This document shows, one piece after another, positions 16,823 through 26,347 of a stretch of DNA of 64,000 bases. The number at the start of each line of letters is the position of its first letter. Within the stretch, counting starts at the first letter, position 1. The notes beneath the pieces are model-generated. The model saw nothing but the letters and a program-made list of their open reading frames with translations. It had not been told where the DNA came from and did not search any database. Source of the stretch: Amycolatopsis jejuensis (GTDB lineage: Bacteria; Actinomycetota; Actinomycetes; Mycobacteriales; Pseudonocardiaceae). Both the position numbers and the translations under genes were made by a program. Location of the stretch: assembly GCF_000717335.1 (NCBI RefSeq), contig NZ_JNYZ01000041.1, forward strand, positions 1 to 64,000. The letters are read 5' to 3'.

Positions 16823-19221
16823 CCGACGGCTCCGTGCAGCTTCGCGAGTTCGACCTGGTGATCGCGCACTTGCGAACCGGCGGCCGGGAACGGCTGCCAT
16901 TCGCCGGACGCGGTGAGCACCCAGCAGCGCGTGGCCGGGTCGAGCGCCGAATCGAACACGGCGTCCAGCTGCCGCGTGAGCTTCGCATCCTTCACCCGCA
17001 CCAGTGCCTCGATCCGCCGGTCCAGGTTGCGGTGCATCATGTCCGCGCTGCCGATCCAGTGCGTGCCGCCCGCCCGGAAGTGGAACACGCGCGAATGTTC
17101 GAGGAACCGGCCGAGGATCGAGCGGACCCGGATGTTCTCGCTCAGCCCCTCCACGCCCGGCTTCAGCGAGCAGATCCCGCGGACCACCACGTCGACCGGA
17201 ACCCCGGCCTGCGAAGCGTGGTACAACGCGTCGATCACCTGCTCGTCGACGAGCGAGTTGCACTTGATCCGGATCCCGGCTTCCAGCCCGGCCCGCGCCA
17301 GCTCGATCTCCTCGCCGATCGCGCGCACGATGCCGCGGCGGATCCCGTGCGGCGACGTGAGGATCGTGCGGTAGGTGTCCTGGCGCGAGTAGCCGGTGAG
17401 GACGTTGAAGAGGTCGGTGACGTCCGCGCCGATGCTCGGATCCGCCGTGAGCAGGCCGAGATCCTCGTACAGCCGCGCGGTTTTGGGGTTGTAGTTGCCG
17501 GTGCCGATGTGGCAGTAGCGGCGGATGGTGGACCCCTCCTGCCGCACCACCATCGACACCTTGCAGTGCGTTTTGAGGCCCACCAAGCCGTACACCACAT
17601 GCACGCCCGCGCGTTCCAGTGTGCGCGCCCAGGTGATGTTGGCCTGTTCGTCGAAGCGCGCCTTGATCTCCACCAGCGCCACGACCTGCTTACCCGCTTC
17701 GGCCGCGTCGATCAGCGCATCGACGATCGGCGAATCACCCGACGTGCGATACAGCGTCTGCTTGATCGCGAGCACCTTCGAATCGGCCGCGGCCTGCTCG
17801 ATGAACCGCTGCACGCTCGTCGAGAACGAATCGTATGGATGGTGCACCAGGACGTCGCCCTCGCGCAGCGTCGCGAACACGCTCTTGGGCGTCTCGCGTT
17901 CGCCGAAGGCCGGATGCGTTGCCGGGACGAACGGCCGGTCCTTCAGCTCCTTGCGGTCGACCGCGGAAAGCTGGTGCAGACAGGTCAGATCGAGCAGCCC
18001 GGGTACCTCGACGACGTCCGCCGGGTCCACCTCCAGCTCGCGCAGCAGCAGTTCGAGCATGTGCTCGCTCATGTCCTGCGCCACTTCGAGCCGCACCGGC
18101 GGGCCGAACCGGCGTTGCGCCAGTTCGCGTTCGAGCGCCTGCAGGAGGTCCTCGTCGCGGTCTTCCTCGACCTCGAAATCGGCGTTGCGGGTGACCCGGA
18201 ACACGTGGTGCTCGGTCACTTCCATGCCGGTGAACAGTTCGCCCAGATGTGCGGATATGAGCTCCTCGAGCGGAAGGAAAGTGGCCGACCGGCTGGCCCG
18301 CTCGGTTTCCACGCGCATCAGCCGCGGCACGTTGCTCGGCACCTTCACCCGCGCGAACCGCTCGGTACCGCCTTGCGGATCCCGCACGGTGACCGCGAGG
18401 TTGAGCGACAGCCCCGAGATGTACGGGAACGGGTGCGCCGGGTCCACCGCGAGCGGCGTGAGCACCGGGAAGATCTGCTCGGAGAAGTAACTCGACAGCC
18501 GCAGCTGGTCGGCGCCGGCCAGGTCGGCCCAGCCGACGAGCCGGATGTCCTGCTCGGCCAGCTGCGGACGCAGGTGCTCCTCGAACGCGACAGTGTGCCG
18601 CTCGACCAGGTCCTGGTTGCGCTTGGCGATGTAGTCCAGCTGTTCGCGCGGGGTGAGCCCGTCCGCGCTGCGCACCGAGAGGCCGGTGTCGTCGCGGCGC
18701 TTCAGCCCGGCGACGCGGACCATGTAGAACTCGTCCAAATTGGACGCGAAGATGGCGAGGAACTTGGCGCGCTCGAGCAGCGGCTGCGACTCGTCCTCGG
18801 CCAGCGCGAGCACCCGCGCGTTGAAGTCGAGCCAGGACAGCTCACGGTTGAAATAACGGTCGTCCGGCAATGTTTCGACGGCCGTGGGCGCCGAGGTGAC
18901 GGCAGGCGGCGCCGACGGGACCGCGCGGAACTCCTCGCCGGTTTCCGTGGTGGTGCGGCGTCGCACGGTGGCTGACGGTGGTGGCGGCGAGGCGGCCTTC
19001 TTCGCCGACGCCGGAGTGCGCAACGGGCTCGACGCGCGCTTCGCGCCTTCTGTCTTGCTTTTTGTCCTACGGGCCACTGTGCCGTCGGCATTCCCGCGCG
19101 CGGTCGTCTTCCCGGCCCCGGTGGTACGCCGGGCCGGGGACGCACCGGTTTCGGACTTTGCCGTACCGGCCCTGCGCCGTCGTGCAGGAGTGCTGCCGTC
19201 GTCTGTGCTCACGGAGCCCAT
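16819..19221 (-). CDS. ppk: Polyphosphate kinase 1 with long basic N-terminal extension
   Basis: An 800-residue enzyme that reversibly polymerises the ATP gamma-phosphate into polyphosphate. The conserved core starts near residue 118 ([20 protein letters not shown]). The active-site segments GLKTHCKV (about 550) and [18 protein letters not shown] carry the autophosphorylated His and nucleotide contacts. Residues 1-117 are unusual: a low-complexity Ala/Arg/Lys/Thr/Pro segment resembling the HU tails, absent from shorter family members of about 690-740 residues. The ATG at 19221 is the furthest start; an internal start cannot be excluded. Confidence 0.95.
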   Translation of the reverse strand: MGSVSTDDGSTPARRRRAGTAKSETGASPARRTTGAGKTTARGNADGTVARRTKSKTEGAKRASSPLRTPASAKKAASPPPPSATVRRRTTTETGEEFRAVPSAPPAVTSAPTAVETLPDDRYFNRELSWLDFNARVLALAEDESQPLLERAKFLAIFASNLDEFYMVRVAGLKRRDDTGLSVRSADGLTPREQLDYIAKRNQDLVERHTVAFEEHLRPQLAEQDIRLVGWADLAGADQLRLSSYFSEQIFPVLTPLAVDPAHPFPYISGLSLNLAVTVRDPQGGTERFARVKVPSNVPRLMRVETERASRSATFLPLEELISAHLGELFTGMEVTEHHVFRVTRNADFEVEEDRDEDLLQALERELAQRRFGPPVRLEVAQDMSEHMLELLLRELEVDPADVVEVPGLLDLTCLHQLSAVDRKELKDRPFVPATHPAFGERETPKSVFATLREGDVLVHHPYDSFSTSVQRFIEQAAADSKVLAIKQTLYRTSGDSPIVDALIDAAEAGKQVVALVEIKARFDEQANITWARTLERAGVHVVYGLVGLKTHCKVSMVVRQEGSTIRRYCHIGTGNYNPKTARLYEDLGLLTADPSIGADVTDLFNVLTGYSRQDTYRTILTSPHGIRRGIVRAIGEEIELARAGLEAGIRIKCNSLVDEQVIDALYHASQAGVPVDVVVRGICSLKPGVEGLSENIRVRSILGRFLEHSRVFHFRAGGTHWIGSADMMHRNLDRRIEALVRVKDAKLTRQLDAVFDSALDPATRCWVLTASGEWQPFPAAGSQVRDHQVELAKLHGAVG

Positions 19222-19276
19222 TGTTCACTACGAAGCTGCTGTTTGCGCAGACCACGATGAAGGTCGAGTGAACACG

Positions 19277-19909
19277 TCAGCGCTTTTGTGCTTGCCCTGC
19301 TGGGTACAACGCCGCAGTGCGCTTGCCGAGACCGAGCGATGCGGCGTGGCGGAGATCATCCTCGGTGTCCACGTCACTGCGAAGGGATGGCAGTTCACGT
19401 TTCAGCGGGACCGCGCCGGACGCTGTGTGCCGCGCCGCGGAGCCTTCGCCGAACTGCGGGTCAAGCGGTTCACCCGGTGCCGACAGCAGCAGCGTGGTGC
19501 CGGTGCCTTGCCGATCGACGACCACGGCGCGTCGGCCCGCTGCTTCCGTCAACGCCTGCTCGAGGTCGACCGCGCGCAGTGCGGGGAGGTCTGCCTGGAG
19601 CGCGCCGACCACGCCCGGTGGCGCGTCTGCGCGTAGCAACTGCTCGCCGTATCGGAGCGCCGCGTTGAGCCCGCCGTCGGACGGCTCGGGTACCAGTTCC
19701 ACGCCGAGACCGGCCAAATCGGACAGTGCGGCCGGTTCGGCAGTGACGACGAGCACTCGCCGGACCCGGGCGACCGACGTCACCGCGGCCAAGGTGTCGC
19801 AGGCCAGCGCCAGTACCAGGTCGGCATGCCGGTGTGCGGCGACCGCGCCCCGCAGCCGCGACTTGCCCGCGCGCGGGTGCTTGAGGGGCACGACCAGGTC
19901 AACGTCCAC
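19277..19909 (-). CDS. fbiD: Phosphoenolpyruvate/2-phospho-L-lactate guanylyltransferase
   Basis: A 210-residue CofC/FbiD-family nucleotidyltransferase for coenzyme F420 synthesis. It starts VDVDLVVPLKHPRAGKSRL, the family N-terminus that binds GTP, and has LQADLPAL, the metal-binding acidic motif. GTG at 19909 is the start; a nearby ATG is out of frame. It lies between ppk and plsC as in mycobacteria, with 55 bases to ppk. It implies that this organism makes F420; other fbi genes are outside the window. Confidence 0.92.
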   Translation of the reverse strand: MDVDLVVPLKHPRAGKSRLRGAVAAHRHADLVLALACDTLAAVTSVARVRRVLVVTAEPAALSDLAGLGVELVPEPSDGGLNAALRYGEQLLRADAPPGVVGALQADLPALRAVDLEQALTEAAGRRAVVVDRQGTGTTLLLSAPGEPLDPQFGEGSAARHTASGAVPLKRELPSLRSDVDTEDDLRHAASLGLGKRTAALYPAGQAQKR

Positions 19910-20021
19910 CCGTCCATGATGACCGAAACCGCTGTTGCGGGTGATGTGCGCACCCTCCCTGGACTGCGTGAACCGGCGCGCGGCAGGATCAGGCCGAGCA
20001 GATGCGATCCGAGGAGGAGTC

Positions 20022-20726
20022 TTGGCACGGCGTGAGAAGGGCGGCTTCTGGGTGGGGCTGGCCGCCGCTGCGTTCTACCCGCTCACCGCGATCGGCAAGC
20101 GGGTGTACCTCGGCGCGGAGAAGATCCCGCGGCAGGGTCCCGCGGTGCTGGTGATGAACCACATCTCGCACCTCGACCCGGCGGTCGACGCGGTGTTCGT
20201 GCACCGGCAGAAGCGGGTGCCGCGGTTCTTCCTCAAGGACAGCCTGAAGGGGGTGCCGATCTTCGGCCGGATCGTCACCGGGTCCGGGCAGATCCCGGTG
20301 TCGCGCGGGTCGAGCGCGGCGGGCGACAGCCTGAAGGCCGCGCACCAGGCGCTGGACGAGGGCAAGATCATCGTGATCTACCCCGAGGGAACCATCACCA
20401 AGGACCCGGCGGGCTGGCCGAAGGACGCGTACACCGGCGCCGCGCGGCTGGCGATGCAGAACGATGTGCCGGTGATCCCGATCGCCAGGTGGGGCACCAA
20501 CTACATCTTCAACGGGTACACGAAGAAGTTCACGCCGTTCCCGCGCAAGACGGTCACGCACCTGGTCGGCGACCCGATCGACCTGACGGCGTACCGCGGC
20601 GGCAACCCGCGCAGCGCGTCGACCTTGCGCGAGGTCACCGCGGTGATGATGGACGAGGTCACCCGGCTGCTGGCGGAGATCCGGCACGAGGAGCCGCCCG
20701 TCAAGAAGCAGGAGGACGGCGCCTGA
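20022..20726 (+). CDS. plsC: 1-acyl-sn-glycerol-3-phosphate acyltransferase (PlsC-like)
   Basis: A 234-residue membrane-associated acyltransferase that makes phosphatidic acid. The HX4D catalytic motif is visible as NHISHLD and the glycerophosphate site as YPEGT. The TTG at 20022 is chosen because GGAGG sits six bases upstream and homology begins there ([20 protein letters not shown]); a longer frame back to 19935 overlaps the fbiD promoter region. Its stop overlaps the gpsA start by one base (TGATG), tying two steps of phospholipid synthesis together. Confidence 0.92.
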   Translation: MARREKGGFWVGLAAAAFYPLTAIGKRVYLGAEKIPRQGPAVLVMNHISHLDPAVDAVFVHRQKRVPRFFLKDSLKGVPIFGRIVTGSGQIPVSRGSSAAGDSLKAAHQALDEGKIIVIYPEGTITKDPAGWPKDAYTGAARLAMQNDVPVIPIARWGTNYIFNGYTKKFTPFPRKTVTHLVGDPIDLTAYRGGNPRSASTLREVTAVMMDEVTRLLAEIRHEEPPVKKQEDGA

Positions 20727-21745
20727 TGTCCGCTGCCGATGTTCAGCGGGTCACCGTGCTGGGCGCGGGCTCGTGGGGCACCGCGTTCGCGAAGGTGCTC
20801 GGCGACGCCGGCCGCGACGTCACGCTGTGGGCGCGCCGGGAAAGCGTGGCCGAGGAGATCCGGACGCGGCACACCAACGAGTCGTACCTCCCGGGCACCC
20901 AGCTGCCGGACCGCATCACGGCGACGGCCGACGCCGCGGCGGCGCTGGACGGCGCGCAGGCCGTGGTGCTCGGGGTACCGAGCCAGAGCCTGCGCGCGAA
21001 CCTCACCGGCTGGCGGCCGCTGCTGCCCCGCGACGCGATCCTGGTTAGCCTCGCCAAGGGCGTGGAGCTGGGCACGCTCAAGCGGATGAGCGAGGTGATC
21101 GCCGAGCTCGCCGAGGTGGACCCGGGCGAGATCGTGGTGGTGTCCGGGCCGAACCTGGCACTGGAAATCGCCGCCGGACAGCCCGCGGCGGCGGTGCTCG
21201 CGTGCACCGACCACTTGCGCGCGATGGCGGTGCAGCGGGCGACGTCGAACCAGTACTTCCGGCCGTACACCAACACCGACGTGGTCGGCTGCGAGCTGGG
21301 CGGCGCGTGCAAGAACGTGATCGCGCTGAGCTGCGGAATGGCGGCCGGAATGGGCCTGGGCGCAAACACGATGGCGACGCTCATCACCCGCGGCCTCGCC
21401 GAAATGGCCCGGCTGGGCGCAAAACTAGGCGCCGACCCGCTGACCTTCGCCGGACTCGCCGGACTGGGCGACTTGGTGGCGACGTGCTCGTCGCCGCTGT
21501 CGCGCAACCGCACCTTCGGCGAGCGTCTCGGCCGCGGCGAAACGCTGGCCGAGGCCCAGGCGGCGGGCGGCGGCCAGGTCGCGGAGGGGGTGGCGTCGTG
21601 CTCGTCGATCCGCGCGCTGGCGCAGCGGCACGGAGTGGACATGCCGATCACGGACGCGATGCACCGCGTGTGCCACGAGGGCGTCGACCCGCGACAGGCG
21701 GGGGCGGAGCTGCTGGGCCGGTCGCAGAAGCACGAGTGGAGCTGA
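20726..21745 (+). CDS. gpsA: NAD(P)-dependent glycerol-3-phosphate dehydrogenase
   Basis: A 339-residue cytosolic enzyme that reduces dihydroxyacetone phosphate to sn-glycerol-3-phosphate. The Rossmann motif [15 protein letters not shown] begins at residue 11. [16 protein letters not shown] and the C-terminal [20 protein letters not shown] signature are all present. Its ATG overlaps the plsC stop by one base. A 38-bp copy of its 3' end, 35 of 38 bases identical, reappears exactly 400 bp downstream. Confidence 0.97.
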   Translation: MSAADVQRVTVLGAGSWGTAFAKVLGDAGRDVTLWARRESVAEEIRTRHTNESYLPGTQLPDRITATADAAAALDGAQAVVLGVPSQSLRANLTGWRPLLPRDAILVSLAKGVELGTLKRMSEVIAELAEVDPGEIVVVSGPNLALEIAAGQPAAAVLACTDHLRAMAVQRATSNQYFRPYTNTDVVGCELGGACKNVIALSCGMAAGMGLGANTMATLITRGLAEMARLGAKLGADPLTFAGLAGLGDLVATCSSPLSRNRTFGERLGRGETLAEAQAAGGGQVAEGVASCSSIRALAQRHGVDMPITDAMHRVCHEGVDPRQAGAELLGRSQKHEWS

Positions 21746-21774
21746 GTGCTGGGCCTGGCGGGGTGGGGTTGCCG

Positions 21775-21847
21775 GGCCGCTCGCGGGAGCTTGGGTGGCC
21801 GGTTTGGCGGGGTGGGGTCGCTTGGCCGCTCGCGGGAGCTTGGGTGG
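21775..21847. repeat. 24-bp direct repeat downstream of gpsA
   Basis: Identical 24-base segments at 21775-21798 and 21824-21847, each containing GCTCGCGGGAGCTTGGG, with partly repeated GGCGGGGTGGGGT between them. They open the 810-bp repeat-rich spacer 21746-22556, which contains no supported gene. Confidence 0.75.
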
Positions 21848-21990
21848 GGTTGAGCGGTCGGTTCGGCGGGGGCATGAGTGGAGTTCACCGGCCGGTCCAG
21901 CTGGGCGGGGATGCTTGGCCGCTCGCTGAAGCGTAAGCAGAGTCGCGCGCCGGTTGCGTGGCTGCGTGGCTGGTCGCGGTGCGGTTCGTT

Positions 21991-22045
21991 GTCCGTGAAG
22001 GGAACCTTCACGGAATCAGATTCCCTCATGGTTCCCTTCACGGAC
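21991..22045. repeat. Dispersed palindromic element, copy 1
   Basis: Perfect 16-bp arms at 21991-22006 and 22030-22045 (GTCCGTGAAGGGAACC and complement), loop 23 bases including CACGGAATCAGATTCCC. Two more copies occur at 36355 and 61958. Confidence 0.88.
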
Positions 22046-22100
22046 TTCACGGGACTTCTGGGGTGCACGCCGTGCCAGCGGAGTTGCGTGGCCGTCGCCG

Positions 22101-22138
22101 GGGGCGGAGCTGCTCGGCTGGTCGCAGAAGCACGTGTG
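22101..22138 (+). repeat. Duplicated 3' end of gpsA
   Basis: This 38-base segment matches the end of gpsA (21701-21738) at 35 positions, including AGCTGCT and GGTCGCAGAAGCACG. The spacing between copies is exactly 400 bases. It lacks the rest of the gene and is not an expressed remnant. Confidence 0.85.
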
Positions 22139-22159
22139 CCGCCGAACACCGGCCCCGCC

Positions 22160-22362
22160 GGGGTCCGGCAGGGCATTCCGGCTGGCCCCGCCGAGGTACG
22201 CTGGGGTCCGGCAGGGCATTCCGGCTGGCCCCGCCGAGGTCCGCTGGGGTCCGGCAGGGCATTCCGGCTGGCCCCGCCGAGGTCCGCCGGGGTCCGGCAA
22301 GGGCATTCCGGCTGGCCCCGCCGAGGTCCGCCGGGGTCCGGCGGGGCATTCCGGCTGGCCGC
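22160..22362. repeat. 43-bp tandem repeat array
   Basis: Copies start at 22160, 22203, 22246, 22289 and 22333; the last is truncated and the fourth has one inserted base. Each unit contains GGGGTCCGGCAGGGCATTCC followed by GGCTGGCCCCGCCGAGGTCC. Units are nearly identical, which suggests recent expansion. There are no unique spacers, so it is not a CRISPR array. Confidence 0.92.
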
Positions 22363-22556
22363 GAGGGCGGTCCACGGGCTGGGAAGGCTTGACCGCAGCG
22401 CCGGGGGCTGGTTCGCTGTGCCGCATGCTGACGTGCGAGATGACTGTGCGGCCGGGGTCGTGTGACCTCCGCCCGGTCATGGGCATGTCGTGTTGCTGTT
22501 GTCGGTGAACCCAGCCCCGGCCCAGCTCACCCTCTTCCTCAAGGACCCGTTTCGTC

Positions 22557-23036
22557 ATGTTCGCCGTCCCGGACAACACCCTGCTGCGTCCCGAGAACCC
22601 CGCCCTGCGCCATCCCGTGCGCGTCGCCATCGACGTGGCGGCCGATCGCGAGCGGTGGGGCAGCCTCCTTCGCTACGACCCCGACGAGCGGTTTTCCGCC
22701 CTCGTCGAGCGTACCGAGGGCCAGGAGGTCTGGCTGCTCAGCTGGCTCCCCGGCCAGTACACCGACCTGCACGACCACGCTTTCGCCACCGGGGCGTTCA
22801 CCGTCGTGTCGGGGCGGCTCACCGAGACCGTCTCGCGGAAGGCTCCGGGCGGCCGTGCGGTGACCGAAGTGCACGCGCTGTCCGCTGGCCAGTCCCGGGT
22901 GTTCGGGCCGGGGTACGTGCACGAGGTCCGCAACGACGGCCCGGACCCGGCGGTCAGCGTGCACGTGTACCGCGAAGGCGGTCGCCAGATGCGCTCGTAC
23001 GCGGCGAACCCCGTGGACGGCCCGTACCGCGTGTGA
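22557..23036 (+). CDS. Cysteine dioxygenase family protein (cupin)
   Basis: A 159-residue cupin. The iron-binding signature is visible as LHDHAFATGAFTVVSG, with two His, and FGPGYVHEVRN, with the third. The family oxidises L-cysteine to cysteine sulfinate using one Fe(II). Some bacterial members act on 3-mercaptopropionate, so the substrate is not certain. The short N-terminus fits bacterial CDOs. AAGGA lies about 12 bases before the ATG. It abuts the asparaginase gene tail to tail. Confidence 0.88.
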   Translation: MFAVPDNTLLRPENPALRHPVRVAIDVAADRERWGSLLRYDPDERFSALVERTEGQEVWLLSWLPGQYTDLHDHAFATGAFTVVSGRLTETVSRKAPGGRAVTEVHALSAGQSRVFGPGYVHEVRNDGPDPAVSVHVYREGGRQMRSYAANPVDGPYRV

Positions 23037-24014
23037 TCAATGGTCCAGATCGCCGCGTAAGCGGAATTGCCGTTCGATTTCCTCGCGACCAGTATTCGCG
23101 GCCAGCAGCAATTGCAGCAATACCCGGGATTTCCGCGGACACAGCCAGCCCGCCATCGTCACGCCCATGCGGATGAGGCTCGATTCGGAACCGTGGAAAC
23201 CGTAAGTGCCGCGCAAAGTCGGGCCCGCGCCGGTACGTGATGCGACGACAATCGGCACTTCAGCCGCCGCAATGACATCGGCGGTGGCGGCGGATACGTG
23301 TCCGGCGCCGTTGGCCGCCAGCACGACACCGCGGGCACCATTCTTCAGGACCATGGCGAGCAGTTCACCGGAATCGTCGAGACCGGATTCCAGCAGCGGG
23401 ACCAGTTCGGCGGACAACGTCGGCGGCACCGTGGGCAACCGGGGCGACGACGGGTGGAAGTAATGCACCGTGCCCTCGGAGACCATGCCGAGCGGACCTG
23501 CCGGTCGAGACGAAAACGCTTCCACGTGGCTGGTATGCGTTTTGCGGACCCACCGCGCGGCGTGTACGTCGTCGTTGAATGCCACCAAAGCACCGCGACC
23601 GCGGCTGCGCGGGTCGGCGGCGATGGTGAGCGCGGCGAGGAGGTTGGCCTGCCCGTCGGGGCTGGGCAGGCTCGGGTTGCGCATGGCGCCGGTGATCACG
23701 ACCGGCGTGTCGAAAGGCCAGGTGAGGTCGAAGAAATACGCCGTCTCCTCCAGCGTGTCCGTGCCCTGCGTCACGACGAGACCGTCAGCGTCGGCGTCGA
23801 TGCCCCACTGCCGGGTACGCGCGAGGGTGGCGTAGTCCATGGACGCGCTGGACATCCCGGCGAGCGTCGCCGCGGTGACCTCCATCGGCAGCCGGGCGCC
23901 GAGTTCGCCGAGCAGGTCTTCAGCGCTCAACCGCGGCACCACGCCGTCCTCGGGCGAGCTTCCAGGGGTCATGGAAATGGTGCCGCCGAGTGCGGCGACG
24001 GCAATGCGAGTCAT
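23037..24014 (-). CDS. Asparaginase (L-asparaginase I/II family)
   Basis: A 325-residue amidohydrolase that converts asparagine to aspartate and ammonia. The nucleophilic threonine is Thr12 in ALGGTISM; the second signature is VTQGTDTLEETAYF; the Lys of the triad lies in NPSLPSPDGQAN-type context further on. No signal peptide is seen, so it is probably cytosolic. The ATG at 24014 is chosen because the conserved MTRIAVAALGG starts there. It ends immediately next to the cysteine dioxygenase stop. Confidence 0.9.
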   Translation of the reverse strand: MTRIAVAALGGTISMTPGSSPEDGVVPRLSAEDLLGELGARLPMEVTAATLAGMSSASMDYATLARTRQWGIDADADGLVVTQGTDTLEETAYFFDLTWPFDTPVVITGAMRNPSLPSPDGQANLLAALTIAADPRSRGRGALVAFNDDVHAARWVRKTHTSHVEAFSSRPAGPLGMVSEGTVHYFHPSSPRLPTVPPTLSAELVPLLESGLDDSGELLAMVLKNGARGVVLAANGAGHVSAATADVIAAAEVPIVVASRTGAGPTLRGTYGFHGSESSLIRMGVTMAGWLCPRKSRVLLQLLLAANTGREEIERQFRLRGDLDH

Positions 24015-24024
24015 ACCCCGCACT

Positions 24025-24846
24025 CTATTCGGGGCGCCGCGCCTGCAGGGTGTAGCTCGCGGCCAGCCGCCGCGGGTTCTCGCGCAGCCGCCATTCGCCA
24101 TTGCCGCTCACAGCCATCTCGTGCGGGAGCGCGTTCCACGGCACACTGTCGTGCTCGGTCAGGCCGGTCAGCGCCAAACCCTGGTCCAGCAATGCCGTGA
24201 CGATCTCGCCGAGCGAATGGTTCCAGCTGTGCGACGTGGTGGTACGCAGCGGTTCTTCGGTTTCGACGTACGTGGCCGCGTCGCTGAACACCAGCGGTTC
24301 GGCGTGCTCGAAGTAGTCGTATTTCGGCCACGCGCGCTCGGCTTCGTCGTCGAGACCCCACAACATCGGATGGCCTTCGCGCACGAACAACCGGCCGCCC
24401 GGCCGCAGCAGCCGCGCGACGACCTCCGCCCACTGCGCGATCCGCGGCAGCCAGCACAACGCGCCGACCCCGGTGTACACCAGGTCGAACACCTCCGGGC
24501 CGAAAACGTCGACCGCGTCGTAGACGTTCGCCTCGTGGTAGTCGATGTCCGCGCCGGTGCCGGCGGCGAGCTTGCGTGCCTCGGCGAGGGACGCCGGGGA
24601 AAGGTCCAGACCTGATACCCGGGCGCCGAGCCGGTGCAGCGACAGCGTGTCGGTGCCGATGTGGCACTGCAGATGGACCACGCGCAGCCCGGAAATGTCG
24701 CCGAGCCGCGGCCGGTCGAACTGCACGACCTGGCTCAGGTGCGCCGGATCGGCGTGGAACCGCTCGAATCCGTAATCCGCGGAGCGGGCGTGCACCGGCG
24801 CGAGGCTGTCCCAGTGCTCCCGGTTGACCGCGGACGAATCGGTCAC
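24025..24846 (-). CDS. Class I SAM-dependent methyltransferase
   Basis: A 273-residue methyltransferase. The SAM-binding strand is VVHLQCHIGTDTLSL, a family variant of the GxGxG loop, followed by SGLDLSPASL. The substrate is unknown. The GTG at 24846 overlaps the VOC gene stop (GTGA), so it is the last of five coupled minus-strand genes. Link to flavin chemistry upstream is positional only. Confidence 0.85.
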   Translation of the reverse strand: MTDSSAVNREHWDSLAPVHARSADYGFERFHADPAHLSQVVQFDRPRLGDISGLRVVHLQCHIGTDTLSLHRLGARVSGLDLSPASLAEARKLAAGTGADIDYHEANVYDAVDVFGPEVFDLVYTGVGALCWLPRIAQWAEVVARLLRPGGRLFVREGHPMLWGLDDEAERAWPKYDYFEHAEPLVFSDAATYVETEEPLRTTTSHSWNHSLGEIVTALLDQGLALTGLTEHDSVPWNALPHEMAVSGNGEWRLRENPRRLAASYTLQARRPE

Positions 24847-25214
24847 GCCCGTTCCGCCGCGCTGCGCAGGACGCAGAACTCGTTGCCTTCCGGGTCCTGC
24901 AGCACCGCCCAGCCGCTGCCGTCCGCGCGCCGGTGGTCGGAATGCAGGGTGGCGCCGAGCGCAAGCAGCCGGTCCACCTCGTCCTCGCGCCGGACGTCCG
25001 GCTTGAGGCACAGGTGCAGCCGGTTCTTGCCCGCTTTCGGTTCCGGGACGGCGATGAAGAGCAGCGTGACGCCGGACTCCAGCTCGATGCCGACCTCCTC
25101 GTCACCAGGCTGGTCCTCGTCGCTCACCGGGCGCCCGGTGACCTCGGTCCAGAACTTCGCGAGCTGCCACGGGTCGGCACAGTCGACGGTGATGTTCTCC
25201 ACGACGGACGTCAT
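24843..25214 (-). CDS. VOC (glyoxalase/bleomycin-resistance) family protein
   Basis: A 123-residue vicinal oxygen chelate protein built as two beta-alpha-beta-beta-beta modules: N-terminal ITVDCADPWQLAKFW and C-terminal WAVLQDPEGNEFCVL. Such proteins can be dioxygenases, lyases or binding proteins, so no reaction is assigned. Start and stop overlap the neighbouring genes by 4 bases each (ATGA and GTGA), so it is tightly coupled with the ApbE and methyltransferase genes. Confidence 0.88.
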   Translation of the reverse strand: MTSVVENITVDCADPWQLAKFWTEVTGRPVSDEDQPGDEEVGIELESGVTLLFIAVPEPKAGKNRLHLCLKPDVRREDEVDRLLALGATLHSDHRRADGSGWAVLQDPEGNEFCVLRSAAERA

Positions 25215-25960
25215 CGGGGCAGTCTGCCCGGAATGCCCGCTGCCGCGCGAGAGGTTTTCCGGTGGACCCGGCGCCGGTCGTCGACGATCAGCAGGTCGAC
25301 GTCCGGTTGTCCGGCGGCCCAGGCGATCCCGTCGGCGCCGAGGGCGAAAATCGCGGTCGCCAGTGCGTCGGCGTGGACCAGATTGTCGGTGGCCACCGTT
25401 ACACTCAGCAGATCATTAGCAGGCAAACCAGTGCGACCGTCGAGGATGTGCGCGCCGCGTTCGTAGGTGGCTGACGTGGCGACGGCGCCGTCGAGTGAGT
25501 CGAGCACCGCGCAAACCTCTTGCGGCTGCTCGGGATGCCGGATGCCCACGTGCCATGGCCGTCCGGGCTCCGGCTCGCCGGACGTCACCACGTCCCCACC
25601 CGCGTTGAGGCAGAACCGCTTCGCGCCCGCTGCGTGCAGCAGATCCGCCGCGCGTTGCACCGCCCAGCCTTTGACGATGCCGCACGGATCGAACCCGCGG
25701 CCCGGCAGCCGCGCGGTGAAAGCGCCGCCGGACAGGTCTTCGTAGTACGCGCAGAGCGAAAGGATTTCGTCGAGGTCGTCGCTCAGTTCGGACAAGGTCA
25801 GCTCGCCCCGGCCGTACCGGCTCACCTCACTGTCCACTTTGTACGGACTGAACCGGGCGTCGGCCTCGTGCAGCCACGCGAAGGCCGTGGTGAAGTCGGC
25901 TTCGTCGCGCAGGTCGAGCGAGATCGGCAGCCCCATCGCGTACTCCACGTGGCGGGTCAC
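25211..25960 (-). CDS. apbE: ApbE-type FAD:protein FMN transferase
   Basis: A 249-residue flavin transferase. The motifs DPCGIVKGWAVQRA and CLNAGGDVVTSG match the family's FAD- and Mg-binding segments. ApbE enzymes attach FMN covalently to threonine in D-x-x-(S/T)-G-A-T sequences, exactly the motif found in the next upstream gene product. This version is short and lacks an obvious signal peptide or lipobox, unlike exported proteobacterial ApbE, as in many actinobacterial ones. The GTG at 25960 overlaps the previous stop by 4 bases. Confidence 0.92.
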   Translation of the reverse strand: MTRHVEYAMGLPISLDLRDEADFTTAFAWLHEADARFSPYKVDSEVSRYGRGELTLSELSDDLDEILSLCAYYEDLSGGAFTARLPGRGFDPCGIVKGWAVQRAADLLHAAGAKRFCLNAGGDVVTSGEPEPGRPWHVGIRHPEQPQEVCAVLDSLDGAVATSATYERGAHILDGRTGLPANDLLSVTVATDNLVHADALATAIFALGADGIAWAAGQPDVDLLIVDDRRRVHRKTSRAAAGIPGRLPR

Positions 25961-26337
25961 CGGGCGTCCAGGGCAGCTTGCAGTGAGTGGATGTACGCCT
26001 CGCTGGTCATGGTCGCGCCGGAGACGGTGTCGATCTGCGCACTTTGTGCCTGCAGTGCTTCCTGGTGCAGTTGAGGCAACGCGGCGACTCCGCGGCCGCT
26101 CGTCGGTTCCTGGACGAGCGTGACGTCGGAAATCCGGGTGCCGGTGAACGTCACGCGCACCTGGACCGTGCCGAAGTCGGTGTCCTCCGCGGTGCCGACA
26201 CTCGAATTGCCGGAAACACCCGGCGCGGCGACGGACGCGACCGGCGCGACCGGTGCCGGGGCCCGGCTCGGTTCGAACTGCCACACCCCGATGAACCCGG
26301 CAATCGACAGCGCCACCACGAAAATCGTCTTCTTCAC
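25957..26337 (-). CDS. Membrane-anchored FMN-binding domain protein
   Basis: A 126-residue protein with an N-terminal membrane anchor or signal (KKTIFVVALSIAGFIGVW) and a Pro/Ala-rich linker to about residue 45. The FMN-binding domain ends with DTVSGATMTSEAYIHSL; the Thr in SGAT is the predicted covalent FMN site. The domain would face the outside and take electrons from the adjacent reductase. It lies 10 bases after the reductase gene and overlaps apbE by 4. Confidence 0.92.
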   Translation of the reverse strand: MKKTIFVVALSIAGFIGVWQFEPSRAPAPVAPVASVAAPGVSGNSSVGTAEDTDFGTVQVRVTFTGTRISDVTLVQEPTSGRGVAALPQLHQEALQAQSAQIDTVSGATMTSEAYIHSLQAALDAR

Positions 26338-26347
26338 TGGTCTCTCC

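Noticed and set aside
16834..18975. 713-codon plus-strand frame
   Set aside because: Antisense to ppk, His/Arg/Val-rich shadow with no domain; ppk is unambiguous.
22160..22362. CRISPR array
   Set aside because: The 43-bp units are contiguous, without unique spacers, and no cas gene is in the window.
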